DNA of 64,000 nt from Competibacter_A sp037045685 (lineage in GTDB: Bacteria > Pseudomonadota > Gammaproteobacteria > Competibacterales > Competibacteraceae), in contig JBAOII010000001.1 in assembly GCA_037045685.1 (NCBI GenBank), forward strand, positions 54,505 through 118,504, read 5' to 3'. A program made the position numbers and the translations under genes. Below, piece by piece: positions 8,528-17,280 of the stretch. Under the pieces are notes generated by a model. The model saw only the letters and a list, made by a program, of their open reading frames with translations, made no database searches and was not told the origin of the DNA. Positions within the stretch are counted from its first letter, which is position 1. The number at the start of each line of letters is the position of its first letter.

Positions 8528-8720
8528 ATCAGCCAAGAGACGATTTGCTGTTTGAGAATTTGGCAACACTGGTGTGGTGTTGGTATTTTCTCCAACATGA
8601 AGGCTGTAGCCTTGGTTCGTCGCCGGGTGGTCGTGGCCACCGATGCGTTTGTGGAGATGGTCATCTGGCAGTTGCCGGAGCCCGCCCCACCCTCAACGCA
8701 CATGTTCAAATACCGTCTAG
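8521..8720 (+). repeat. 200-bp direct repeat, copy 2
   Basis: Second copy of the block at 7624-7823. It has the same start (GTTGGAC) and same end (CCGTCTAG), with about nine differences. It holds the same leader and TumE-like N-terminus. Homologous recombination between copies would delete the toxin-antitoxin pair. Confidence 0.85.
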
Positions 8721-8731
8721 CGTATATCGTC
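8597..8731 (+). pseudogene. Truncated TumE-family toxin fragment, copy 2
   Basis: From ATG 8597 the frame encodes about 45 recognisable residues, with DAFVEMVIWQLPEPAPP then FKYRLAYIV, four residues further into the TumE family than copy 1. After AYIV the sequence becomes arginine- and proline-rich and loses any likeness to the family, although the frame stays open to 8917. I read this as a 3'-truncated gene joined to unrelated DNA. The stretch 8732-8861 holds nothing else I can support. Confidence 0.5.
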
Positions 8732-8861
8732 GAACAACGATCCGTGCTGCTGCCGAACGAGCGGTTCGACCGGAGCGGCCGACAGCGCGTGTTTTGCAGT
8801 CAAAATCTTCCACGCTCGCCGCCAAGCGGAAAAACCGTCCGCAACGACTTGGCTTGCGTTA

Positions 8862-8889
8862 TTGGCGCGCATTCGCATATTGCTAGAAT
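8862..8889 (+). promoter_or_regulatory. Candidate sigma-70 promoter for the alcohol dehydrogenase gene
   Basis: TTGGCG (8862-8867) and TAGAAT (8884-8889) are separated by 16 bases and lie 33 bases before the ATG at 8922. The leader contains a very strong Shine-Dalgarno sequence (AAAGGAGGG). Confidence 0.4.
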
Positions 8890-8921
8890 GGCGCACTTGA
8901 TCTTTAAAGGAGGGTGACACC

Positions 8922-9983
8922 ATGTTCAAAGCGAAGGCTTACTCGGCCGCCAGCAAAACATCCCCGCTGGCTTCCGCCGCTATTCCCCGGCGCGACCCGA
9001 CCGAACGGGACGTGCAGATCGACATTCTATTCTGCGGCATCTGCCATTCCGATCTGCACTACGCCCGCGACGAGTGGCACGAAGTCATGCCGGCGGTATA
9101 CCCCTGCGTGCCCGGCCACGAGATCGTCGGGCGCGTGACCAAGGTCGGGTCCGCCGTCACCCGGTACCAGGCCGGGGACCTCGTCGGAATCGGCTGTCTG
9201 GTGGACTCGGACCACACCTGTCGCCATTGCCAGGAAGAGTTGGAGCAGTTCTGCCCCGGCATGGTGCTCACCTACGGCTCGCCCGACCGGCACGGTACCG
9301 CTCCGGTCACCTACGGCGGCTACTCCGATTCCATCGTGGTAGACGAGCGGTTCGTCCTTCGCATCCCCCCGAACCTCGATCCCGCCGGAGCCGCGCCGCT
9401 GCTGTGCGCCGGCATCACCACCTACTCACCGATGCGGCACTGGAAGGTGGGCGAGGGGAAGAAGGTCGGCGTGGTCGGCCTCGGCGGGCTGGGCCATATG
9501 GGGGTGAAGTTCGCCCATGCCTTCGGGGCGCACACGGTCGTGTTCACCACGTCGCCCGGAAAGACGGAAGATGCGAAGCGGCTCGGGGCCGACGAGGTGG
9601 TGGTGTCGAAAAACGCCGACGAGATGCGCAAGCACGCCGGCAGCTTCGACTTCATTCTCGACTGCGTGGCCGCCCCGCACGACGTGAACGCCTACATCAA
9701 CCTGCTCGCCCGGGACGGCAACCTGACGATGGTCGGCGCGCCCGACAAGCCGCTGCCGGTCGCCGTGTTCGGCCTCATCTTCGGCCGGCGCAGCTTCTCC
9801 GGCTCGCCCATCGGCGGTCTGGCCGAGACCCAGGAGATGCTCGATTTCTGCGGGCGGCACAACATCACGGCGGATGTCGAAGTCATCCCCGTCCAGAAGA
9901 TCAACGAAGCTTATGAGCGGATGGTGCGGTCCGACGTGAAGTATCGCTTCAGTATCGACATGGCTTCGCTCAAATCCGAATGA
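8922..9983 (+). CDS. yahK: Zinc-dependent NADP(H) alcohol dehydrogenase/aldehyde reductase, YahK-like
   Basis: A 353-residue medium-chain dehydrogenase with close likeness to E. coli YahK and cinnamyl-alcohol-dehydrogenase-type enzymes, which reduce aldehydes to alcohols. Catalytic-zinc residues are visible as Cys41-His42-Ser43-Asp44 and His66-Glu67 (PGHEIVG). The Rossmann motif is GLGGLGHMG near 185-193. The structural-zinc loop reads DSDHTCRHCQ and then a later Cys, so the first of the usual four cysteines is replaced by Asp. Asp can bind zinc, so activity is still expected. It has its own promoter candidate and a strong ribosome-binding site, and is convergent with ldhA. It may detoxify or dispose of aldehydes during sugar metabolism. 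Confidence 0.88.
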   Translation: MFKAKAYSAASKTSPLASAAIPRRDPTERDVQIDILFCGICHSDLHYARDEWHEVMPAVYPCVPGHEIVGRVTKVGSAVTRYQAGDLVGIGCLVDSDHTCRHCQEELEQFCPGMVLTYGSPDRHGTAPVTYGGYSDSIVVDERFVLRIPPNLDPAGAAPLLCAGITTYSPMRHWKVGEGKKVGVVGLGGLGHMGVKFAHAFGAHTVVFTTSPGKTEDAKRLGADEVVVSKNADEMRKHAGSFDFILDCVAAPHDVNAYINLLARDGNLTMVGAPDKPLPVAVFGLIFGRRSFSGSPIGGLAETQEMLDFCGRHNITADVEVIPVQKINEAYERMVRSDVKYRFSIDMASLKSE

Positions 9984-10088
9984 GCCTCATGGCGGCGCGC
10001 TCGACCCCCCGCCGGCCGGTGAGCTTGATCGTTTGCCTGCGCCGCACCGCAACCGGGTTGAGAGCATCGCCATTTTCGAAGTGCCCGA

Positions 10089-11078
10089 CTACTCCCTGAC
10101 CACATTCCCGCACTGCCCGGTGCGCTCGAACTCGGCGAAATTGCCCAAGGTGGTTTCGGCGATGTTGCGCAGGGCATGATCGGTGAGAAAGGCCATGTGC
10201 GAGGTGACCAGCACGTTGGGGAAGGTCAGCAATCGCGCCAGTTCGTCGTTGGTCGGCACCTTGTCGGACAAATCCCGGTAGAAATAGTCGGCTTCTTCCT
10301 CGTACACGTCGATAGCGAGCATCCCGATCTTGCCGGTTTTGAGGAACTTGATCACCGTGTCGGTATCGAGTAGGGCGCCGCGACTGGTGTTGACGATGAA
10401 CACGCCGTCTTTGAGATAGGGCAGAGTCTCCTCGTTGAGAATGTGCCGGGTTTCCGGGGTCAGCGGGCAATGTAGGGTGATGATGTCGGCTTCGCGGGCG
10501 AAGGTGGGGCCGTCCACGTAGGTCGCCCACTGCTTCACGTCCTCGTTGGGAAATTTGTCGTAAGCCAGAATGCGGCAGCCGAAGCCGCTCAAATTCTTGA
10601 TGACCATCTGGCCGATTTTGCCGGTGCCGAACACCCCGACCGTTTTGTCGCGCAACTCGAACCCTTCCAGTCCGGCGATCTCGAAATTGAATTCGCGGCT
10701 GCGGTTGTAGGCTTTATGGGTCTTGCGCCCCAGGGTCAGCATCAAGGCTACGGTGAATTCCGAGACCGCGTTGGGCGAATAGGCCGGCACCCGCGCCACC
10801 GCAATACCGTGCCGCTTGGCCGCCGCCAGATCGATCTGGTTGTAGCCGGCGCTGCGGGTGGCGATGATTTTGGTGCCGTGTTGGGCGAGATCGGCGATGA
10901 CGGCGGCATCGCAGGCGTCGTTGACGAAGATGCACACACCGGGAAAACCGCGCGCCAGCGCCGCCGTTTCCGGCGACAGGCGCGGCTCGAAGAACGTCAG
11001 GTCGTGGCCGAATTGGGCGTTGTAGCGTTCCAGCGATTGACGGTCGTAGGATTTGGTGCTGAACGCGGCGATTTTCAT
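10089..11078 (-). CDS. ldhA: D-lactate dehydrogenase, NAD-dependent
   Basis: A 329-residue protein from the ATG at 11078 (MKIAAFSTKSYD), the same length as E. coli LdhA; an upstream in-frame ATG at 11102 adds an unlikely extension. It belongs to the D-2-hydroxyacid dehydrogenases. The substrate Arg is in TRSAGYNQID, and the dinucleotide-binding GTGKIG appears near 150. Then come CPLTPETRH, the NTSRG strand, DVYEEE with the catalytic acid, and the catalytic His in TSHMAFLT. It reduces pyruvate to D-lactate and regenerates NAD+ under fermentative conditions. GAGG lies seven bases before the start. It is transcribed away from the fru operon, which lies upstream on the same strand behind a terminator. 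Confidence 0.92.
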   Translation of the reverse strand: MKIAAFSTKSYDRQSLERYNAQFGHDLTFFEPRLSPETAALARGFPGVCIFVNDACDAAVIADLAQHGTKIIATRSAGYNQIDLAAAKRHGIAVARVPAYSPNAVSEFTVALMLTLGRKTHKAYNRSREFNFEIAGLEGFELRDKTVGVFGTGKIGQMVIKNLSGFGCRILAYDKFPNEDVKQWATYVDGPTFAREADIITLHCPLTPETRHILNEETLPYLKDGVFIVNTSRGALLDTDTVIKFLKTGKIGMLAIDVYEEEADYFYRDLSDKVPTNDELARLLTFPNVLVTSHMAFLTDHALRNIAETTLGNFAEFERTGQCGNVVRE

Positions 11079-11138
11079 GAGATGACCTCGCTCGAATTCC
11101 AAAAAATCAACGGGAGGACGGAGCTTGCGCTGCCCCTG

Positions 11139-11351
11139 TCAGGTCCGCGCTTCCCAGGCCAAGTGATTCAGATAAGCCAGCCGAGCCGCTTCGTCTGGCA
11201 GCGCCTCGCGCAGCATGTCCATGAACGCGGGATCGGCTTCCGGGCCGTGCAGGAGGAGCCGGGCTCGGGCCGCTCGCGGGATGCGGGTGACGCCGGTCGG
11301 CGGCTCGCGGGATGCTTCGGGCTGGAGTTCGGTGGAAGGGAAGTTGCTCAT
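11139..11351 (-). CDS. Small conserved-looking hypothetical protein
   Basis: The 70-residue version starting MSNFPSTELQPEA is preferred over a longer frame because a perfect AGGAGG lies nine bases before this ATG, whereas the upstream starts have none. The N-terminal half is proline- and arginine-rich and probably disordered. The C-terminal half (DPAFMDMLREALPDEAARLA) is a predicted helical hairpin. It has no membrane segment and no motif I recognise. It lies 60 bases upstream of ldhA on the same strand and might be co-transcribed with it. Confidence 0.55.
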   Translation of the reverse strand: MSNFPSTELQPEASREPPTGVTRIPRAARARLLLHGPEADPAFMDMLREALPDEAARLAYLNHLAWEART

Positions 11352-11454
11352 AGCGCCGGACCTCCTGTTGCTTTTCGGGTTGGCGAGGGTTTGACGGTAT
11401 CGCCGGTAATCCCCGGATGAGGAATGATCTTCACAAAAAGCGCCCGATGACAAG

Positions 11455-11488
11455 TAAAAAATCACGGGCGGAGCCTGTGCCGCCCGTG
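11455..11488 (-). terminator. Rho-independent terminator of the fru operon
   Basis: On the minus strand a 9-bp perfect stem CACGGGCGG/CCGCCCGTG with an 8-base loop is followed by ATTTTTT. It lies ~50 bases behind the fruA stop and separates the fru operon from the small ORF and ldhA. Confidence 0.85.
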
Positions 11489-11538
11489 GCAAAGGGGTGG
11501 GGCGTTTCCCCACCTTGGACCACCCACCACTCAAGACA

Positions 11539-13305
11539 TCAGCGCGCGCCGGCGGGAGCGAGCGTCGCCTTGGCCTCGACCGGCCGCTTCAGGAAGAACA
11601 GCGCGGCGGTCGTCACCAGGGTTCCCACCACGATGGCGATCACGTAAGGGCTGAGGTTCACCACCGCATTCGGGATCGGCAACACGAAGACGCCGCCGTG
11701 GGGCACTTTCAACTGACAGCCGAACCACATCGAGATGGCGCCGGTGATGGCAGAGCCGAGCATCAGGGCCGGGATCACCCGCAGCGGGTCCTTGGCCGCG
11801 TAAGGGATCGCGCCTTCGGTGATGAAGGAAATGCCGAGCGCGGCGGTCGCGCCGGCCGCTTCCCGCTCGTCCAGCGAGAAGCGGTTTTTGAACAGCAGGG
11901 CGGCCAGCGCCAACCCCAGGGGCGGCGTCATGCCGGCGGCCATCACCGCTGCCATCGGTCCGTAGATGGGGTCGGTCTGGCTGGTGATCAGCCCGGTGGC
12001 GAAAGCGTAAGCGGATTTGTTGATCGGACCGCCCATGTCGAAGGCCATCATCGCGCCGAGCAACAGGCCGAGGAGGGCGGCGTTGGTGCCCTGCATCCCT
12101 TTGAGCCAGCCCGTGATCGCCGCGAGCGCGGCGGCAACCGGTTCGCCGACCACGTAATACATCAGCAGACCGACGATGGTGGTGCCGAGCAAAGGCAGGA
12201 TCAGGACCGGTTTGAGACCGGCCAGCGTGCGCGGCAGCGGGAGGTTGTCGCTGAGAAACTTGACGATGTAACCGGCGAGGAAACCGGCGGCGATGCCGCC
12301 GAGAAAACCGGAGCCGATCGCGCCGGCGATCATGCCGCCGATCATGCCCGGCGTGATGCCCGGCCGGTCGGCGATGGAATAGGCGATGAAACCCGCCAAA
12401 ACCGGCACCATCAAGGCGAAACCGGCCTTGGCGCCGATCTGGAACAGGGTCCAGCCCAAAGTGCCCTTGTGGGCGTCGTCGTAGACGTTGATGCCGCCGA
12501 GCGCGAAGCTGACGGCGATCAGCAAACCGCCCGCCACCACGAAGGGCAGCATGTACGACACGCCGGTCATCAGGTGCTTGTAAACGCCGGTGCGAGCGCC
12601 GGCTTGCTGGGTCTTGGCTTGCTGGGCTTGGCCGGCGATGCCGGCTCCACCCGCCGCGCCGCCCGCGATTTTGGCTTCGGCGATGGCGGTGCGCACCAGC
12701 GCGGCGCCGTCGTGAATCGCTGCCTTGGTGCTGGCCTCGTAAATCCGCTTGCCGGCGAACCGGCTTTTATCGACCTGGGTGTCGGCGGCGATGATCACCA
12801 GATCCGCCGCCGCGATGTCTTCGGCGGTCAGGGTGTTCTTGGCGCCGACCGAGCCTTGGGTCTCGACCTTGACGGTGTGGCCCAGGCTTTTGGCGCCCTG
12901 TTCCAAGCCCTCGGCCGCCATGAAGGTGTGGGCGATGCCGGTGGGGCAGGAAGTGATGCCGACGATTTTCAAATTGGCCGTCGCTGGCGCGACCGACGCC
13001 GATACGCGGGCGAGCGCGGCGGCGATGACCCCGGCACCATCGCGGATGGCCGGTTCGGAGGTGGTTTCGTACAGCGGCTTGTCGGCGAAGCGGGCGGTGT
13101 CCACCCGGGTGTCGGCGGCGATGATCACCACATCGGCGGCGGCGATGATGTCGTCGGACAGGGTGTTTCGCGTCCCGACCGAGCCTTGGGTTTCGACCTG
13201 GATTTGATGTCCGAGCGCTTTGGCGGCTTGTTCCAGCCCCTCGGCGGCCATGATGGTGTGCGCGATGCCCGTCGGGCAGGCGGTGACGGCAACGATTTTA
13301 GCCAT
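11539..13305 (-). CDS. fruA: PTS fructose transporter, EIIB'-EIIB-EIIC
   Basis: A 588-residue inner-membrane permease of the fructose PTS. Two tandem EIIB domains lie at ~1-100 and ~110-210, each with the phosphocysteine loop ACPTGIAHT or SCPTGIAHT (Cys10 and Cys118), and about equally preserved. An Ala/Gln-rich linker follows (~220-240). The EIIC domain has about nine membrane segments (KHLMTGVSYMLPFVVAGGLL onward). Its substrate-site region is AFDMGGPINKSAYAF, and SFITEGAIPY is the C-terminal motif. It takes up fructose as fructose-1-phosphate using phosphate from FruB. GAGGAA precedes the ATG. It is third in the fruB-fruK-fruA operon, after a REP-like spacer. Confidence 0.93.
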   Translation of the reverse strand: MAKIVAVTACPTGIAHTIMAAEGLEQAAKALGHQIQVETQGSVGTRNTLSDDIIAAADVVIIAADTRVDTARFADKPLYETTSEPAIRDGAGVIAAALARVSASVAPATANLKIVGITSCPTGIAHTFMAAEGLEQGAKSLGHTVKVETQGSVGAKNTLTAEDIAAADLVIIAADTQVDKSRFAGKRIYEASTKAAIHDGAALVRTAIAEAKIAGGAAGGAGIAGQAQQAKTQQAGARTGVYKHLMTGVSYMLPFVVAGGLLIAVSFALGGINVYDDAHKGTLGWTLFQIGAKAGFALMVPVLAGFIAYSIADRPGITPGMIGGMIAGAIGSGFLGGIAAGFLAGYIVKFLSDNLPLPRTLAGLKPVLILPLLGTTIVGLLMYYVVGEPVAAALAAITGWLKGMQGTNAALLGLLLGAMMAFDMGGPINKSAYAFATGLITSQTDPIYGPMAAVMAAGMTPPLGLALAALLFKNRFSLDEREAAGATAALGISFITEGAIPYAAKDPLRVIPALMLGSAITGAISMWFGCQLKVPHGGVFVLPIPNAVVNLSPYVIAIVVGTLVTTAALFFLKRPVEAKATLAPAGAR

Positions 13306-13338
13306 GTTCGGGTTTCCTCTAAATTTTCAATCAATTAG

Positions 13339-13432
13339 TTCCCTCTCCCTCCGGGAGAGGGCCAGGGTGAGGGAAATCAGTCTCAGGGCGACCCTCACCC
13401 CCAACCCCTCTCCCGCAAGCGGGCGAGGGGAG
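13339..13432. repeat. REP-like palindromic repeat pair
   Basis: Two inverted modules of the form CCCTCTCCCTCCGGGAGAGGG and CCCCTCTCCCGCAAGCGGGC, in opposite orientation, fill the fruK-fruA spacer. The same motif family recurs at 21648, 46853, 48290, 53739 and 54533. Such elements can form stable RNA hairpins and affect mRNA decay between genes of an operon. Confidence 0.75.
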
Positions 13433-13440
13433 CCAGTACG

Positions 13441-14424
13441 TCAGTCAAGCGGAGTCACGGTGATCTGTTGGGCGAGGGCGCGGACTTCGGCCGGGCGCGG
13501 CAAATGGGGGCCGAGCCGGGTCAACTTGGCGGCGGCGAAGGCGGTCGCCAGCCGGGCGGTGTCGGCCAGCGACAGATTTTCCAGTTGGGCCGCGACCAAG
13601 CCGGCCACCATGGCGTCGCCCGCGCCGACCGTGCTGCTCACGTTCACCCGCGCCGGCAAGGCGCGCAACGCCTGCTCGCGAGTCAGAAACAAGGCGCCGT
13701 CTTCGCCCAGCGACACCACCACCAGATCGGGCGCCGGCGAACCGGCCAACAGTTCCCGCCCGGTGGCGACCAGGGCTTCCAGGGTGTCGAGCGGCCGGCC
13801 GACCAGTTCGGCCAGCTCGTGCCGGTTCGGCTTGACGATCTTGGGACCGGCCGCCAGCGCCGCTCGCAACGGCGAGCCGCTGGTGTCCAGCACGACCGCG
13901 CCGCCGGCCGCCTGGACCCGCCGGGTGATGGTGGCGTAAACGTCCTCGGGCATCCCCGGCGGCAGGCTGCCGGACAGCACCACCAAGCGCGCGTGCCCGA
14001 CCAGCAAATCGAGGCGTTGCAACACCTGCTCCATCAATTCCGTCGCGGCGGCCGGCGCGAACTCCGGCCCCGGCATGTTGAGGTCGGTGGTCTCGCCGCT
14101 GACCGTATCGACCAGCTTGGAGTTGATCCGGGTCAGGCCGTCCAGGTAGCAGCAGTGGTTGGCGATTTTCTTGCGCTGGAACAAGTCCTCGAACAGCGCG
14201 GCGTTGTCGCGGCCGATCTGACCGGTCACGGCGGCGTTCACGCCGAAATCGGACAGGCAAGAGGCGACGTTGACCGCCTTGCCGCCGACATCGACCTGCA
14301 TCCGCAGCGCGCGGTTGACGGCGCCGGGGCGCAGGCCGGCGATTTCGATGGTCTGGTCCAGCGCCGGATTGAGCGCGACGGTCACGACCTTGGGCGATTC
14401 GGCAAAGGGATTCAGGGGATTCAT
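13441..14424 (-). CDS. fruK: 1-phosphofructokinase
   Basis: A 327-residue PfkB-family kinase. The N-terminus VVTVALNPALDQTIEI is the typical FruK/LacC start. GGKAVNVASCL carries the substrate-binding glycines. The C-terminal signature is STVGAGDAMVAG, with the catalytic Asp in GAGD (~260). It phosphorylates fructose-1-phosphate from FruA to fructose-1,6-bisphosphate. Its ATG overlaps the stop of fruB by four bases, so the two are translationally coupled. A 6-phosphotagatose kinase is the main alternative, but the operon with fructose EII genes makes FruK the better call. Confidence 0.93.
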   Translation of the reverse strand: MNPLNPFAESPKVVTVALNPALDQTIEIAGLRPGAVNRALRMQVDVGGKAVNVASCLSDFGVNAAVTGQIGRDNAALFEDLFQRKKIANHCCYLDGLTRINSKLVDTVSGETTDLNMPGPEFAPAAATELMEQVLQRLDLLVGHARLVVLSGSLPPGMPEDVYATITRRVQAAGGAVVLDTSGSPLRAALAAGPKIVKPNRHELAELVGRPLDTLEALVATGRELLAGSPAPDLVVVSLGEDGALFLTREQALRALPARVNVSSTVGAGDAMVAGLVAAQLENLSLADTARLATAFAAAKLTRLGPHLPRPAEVRALAQQITVTPLD

Positions 14425-16923
14425 AGGGCGCGGACCTCCTCGGCGGTGCCGGCGCGCAGCGCGCGGCGGGCCAATTCCTGCATCGCCGCCCGCGATTCGC
14501 CGCGCAGCGCGGCTTTCACCGGGGCGATGTCCTGGGCGCTCATGCTGAGTTCATCGACGCCCAGACCGGTCAGGATGCGGGCGCCCAGCGGATCGCCGGC
14601 CAGGCCGCCGCAAACCCCGACCCAGCCGCCGCCGACCGACCGACCGGCGGCTTGCGCGCCGCGCACCGTGGCGTCGATCAGGTTGAGCACGGCCGGGTGC
14701 AGGCTGTCGGCCTGCGCGGCGAGTTCGGGGTGCTGGCGATCCACCGCCAGCGTGTATTGGGTCAGATCGTTGGTGCCGATGGAGAAGAAATCGACCATGG
14801 GCGCGAAACGGTCGGCCATCACCGCCACCGCCGGCACCTCGACCATGATGCCGAGCTTGACCTCGGGACCCTTGACTTGCTCGCGGGCCAGTTCGCAGTG
14901 GCCGCGCAAGGCTTCGATCTCACCGAGGTGGGTCACCATCGGGAACATGATCCACAGCGGGCCGTGCTGGGCGGCACGGTAGAGCGCGCGCAACTGGGCG
15001 TACAGCAAATCCTGCCGTTGCAGCAGCAGCCGCGCGCCGCGCACCCCGAGGAAGGGATTTTCCTCGTGCGGCAGGTCGAGATAGGGCACCTGCTTGTCGC
15101 CGCCGATGTCCAGGGCGCGGATGATCAGCCGGCGGCCGGCCAGGACCTCGACCATCTCGCGATAAACCTGGTATTGCTCTTCCTCGTCCGGCGCGTTGTG
15201 GCGTTCCAGGAACAGGAACTCGGTGCGCATCAGGCCGATGCCCTCGGCGCCGGCGTCCAGCGCCGCCGCCGCCTGCTTGGGGTTGGCGACGTTGGCGGCG
15301 ATCTCGACGGTGTGGCCGTCGGTGGTGGTCGCCGGCAGATGGCGGGTGGCGCGCAAGCTCTCGCGGGCGGCGGTCTGGCGGGCGATCACCTCGGCGACGC
15401 TGCGCTGGTCGGCCTCGCTCACGTCGAGATAGATGCAGCCGGCGCCGCCATCGACCACCGCCATGCCGCCGTCGGGCACGGCCAGCAACGCCGGGCCGGC
15501 CGCCACGATGGCCGGCAGGCCCAAGGTGCGGGCCAGAATCGCGGTGTGCGAGGTGGGGCCGCCGACGCTGGTCGCCAGTCCCACCACATAGCGGGTGTCC
15601 AGGTGCAGGGTGTCGGAGGGCGTGAGGTCTTCGGCGGCGAGAATCGAGGGCTCGGTCAGCGCGATTTGCTGCCGCTCGATGCCGAGCAACTGGGCCAGCA
15701 CCCGTTCGCCGACATCGCGCAAGTCCACCGCGCGGGCCGCCAGCAGCGGATCGTCGATCTGCTGGAGCTTGTCGATGCGCGCCCGCAGCGCCCGCTGCCA
15801 GGACCAGGCGGCGCCGTGGCCCTGCATGATCGTGACCAGCGCGTCGCGGGTTAGCACCGGGTCGGCGAGCAGTTCGCGCTGGGCGGCGAAGATGGCGGCC
15901 TCGGCGGCGCTGAGCCGCTGACGGGTGCGGCCCTCCAGTTCCTCGCGCTCGGCGCGGACCGCGAGCAGCGCTTGTTCCAGCGCCTCGCCCTCGGCCACCA
16001 CGTCGCCGGGCTGATCGGTGATGTCGAAATGCTGGGAGACGTGGCGGACCAGCTTGCCGACCGCCAGGCCGGGGCTGGCGCCCAGCCCGTACAGGGTGCG
16101 CGCCGCGCCGGTCGGCGTCCATTCGGGCTTGGTTTTCCGGGCCTCCAGCGCGTTGCGGCGGGCGCGCTCGGCGTCGGCCTGCTCCACGGCGGACAGCCCG
16201 CGCACGGTGTCGTGCAAGGCGTTCAGGGCGCGCTGGGCGTCGGGGCCGCGCGCCGCCAGCCGCAGGGTGGAACCGCAAGTGACGCCGAGCGCCAGCAGGT
16301 CGGTCAGGGCCTTGGCGTCGGCGAACTCGGCGTCCTTGTAAACCCGCAGCTCGCAGGAATAGCGCTTGGCGGTTTCGACCCAGCGGGTGGCGGGCCGCGC
16401 GTGCAGGCCGTTCGGATAGTCCACGGTCCAGGTCGCTTCGGCGTCGGCCGGCCAGGGGGGCGCGGCCTCCGGTTCCGGGGCGGCGGTCGGGACCGGGGCG
16501 TCGCCGAGCGCGGCGATCAGCACCAGGGGGTTGTGGGCGTGCACCAGGGCGTCGATGGCGTCGGGCTGCTGCATCAGCCGCGTCAGCCGGCGCAGCAGGC
16601 CGATGTGCTCGTCCGACTGGGCGGCGATGGCGACCACCAGATGGGCTTTCTGGCCTGCATTCCATTCCACGCCGTCGGGCAGTTGCAGGATGGCGATGCC
16701 GGTGTGGTGGATCAGGTGGCGGTCCTCGATCATGCCGTGCGGGATGGCGACGCCGCTGCCGAGGAAAGGTGTTGGCCACCCGCTCGCGCCCCAGCATGCT
16801 GTCGATGTAGCCGGATTCGATGTAGCCGGCGTCCGCCAGCAGTTGCCCGGCCAGCCGGATCGCTTCGTCCTTGCTGGCGGCCCGCGCGTCGAGCCGGATG
16901 CAGGATCGAGTAATCGTTTTCAT
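14421..16923 (-). CDS. fruB: PTS multiphosphoryl transfer protein EIIA(Fru)-HPr-EI (one frameshift as read)
   Basis: An 833-residue fusion once one extra base near 16765 is discounted. The EIIA(Fru) domain (~1-145) has the start MKTITRSCIRL and, just past the break, GVAIPHG with the phospho-His. The HPr domain (~160-250) has NGLHARPATRWVE. The enzyme I domain (~270-833) has the active-site His in GGPTSHTAIL and the PEP-site pieces LMRTEFLFLER and CGGLAGDP. It passes phosphate from PEP through all steps to FruA, so the system needs no separate ptsHI. A LacI-type operator lies 40 bases upstream (16963-16980) and CAGGAG precedes the ATG. As read, the break would separate most of EIIA from the rest. 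Confidence 0.92.
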
Positions 16924-16962
16924 TTGTTTCTCCTGTAGTGGTTCGCAAATTACACGACAATA

Positions 16963-16980
16963 TTTGTAATCGATTACAAA
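16963..16980. promoter_or_regulatory. LacI-family operator upstream of fruB
   Basis: The perfect 18-base palindrome TTTGTAATCGATTACAAA has the central CG and dyad symmetry of LacI-family operators. Near-identical sites lie at 40008-40023 and 40208-40223 beside the LacI-type regulator gene. Its position just upstream of fruB suggests repression of the fru operon. Confidence 0.75.
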
Positions 16981-17118
16981 CGAGAAGTCAAGCGAAAACC
17001 AGCGATTTCCGCCTTGCCGCTGCGGTTGGACCGATGGGTCGGAAAATGCACCTTGAGGGTTGCACTCGGCTCCATCTCCGGCTTAAGGTGTTCCGATCAA
17101 GCTGTTCGGGGTGCTGCC

Positions 17119-17250
17119 ATGATCGCGACGAAGAGCGAGCTGCCCGCCAAACCCGGCGGAGCCCCATCTTCATCTCCCGCGCCAGCGCGAGCGGCGCTTT
17201 CGTTAGACAATGCCGTGAGCCAATTAAAACTTGGCATTGGCATGAAGTAG
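17119..17250 (+). CDS. Possible small ORF ahead of the STAND gene
   Basis: A 43-codon frame (MIATKSELPAKPGGAPSSSP..., ending LKLGIGMK) ends 30 bases before the start of the nuclease-STAND gene, on the same strand. It has a Pro/Ser/Ala-rich N-terminal half and a short helical C-terminal half. There is no strong ribosome-binding site. It might be a small partner protein or just leader sequence. The rest of 16981-17280 has nothing I can support apart from AAGGAG at ~17268 for the next gene. Confidence 0.25.
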   Translation: MIATKSELPAKPGGAPSSSPAPARAALSLDNAVSQLKLGIGMK

Positions 17251-17280
17251 GATAGCTATGATCATCAAGGAGTTTTCATC

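Noticed and set aside
8515..8709. Minus-strand ORF in the 200-bp repeat as a real cassette gene
   Set aside because: It is open in both copies, but the plus strand shows the TumE-like phrase FVEMVIWQLPEP, which is the more convincing coding signal.
11497..13338. 613-codon plus-strand open frame opposite fruA
   Set aside because: Antisense shadow of a GC-rich gene; rich in Gly/Asp/Arg/His and without a ribosome-binding site.
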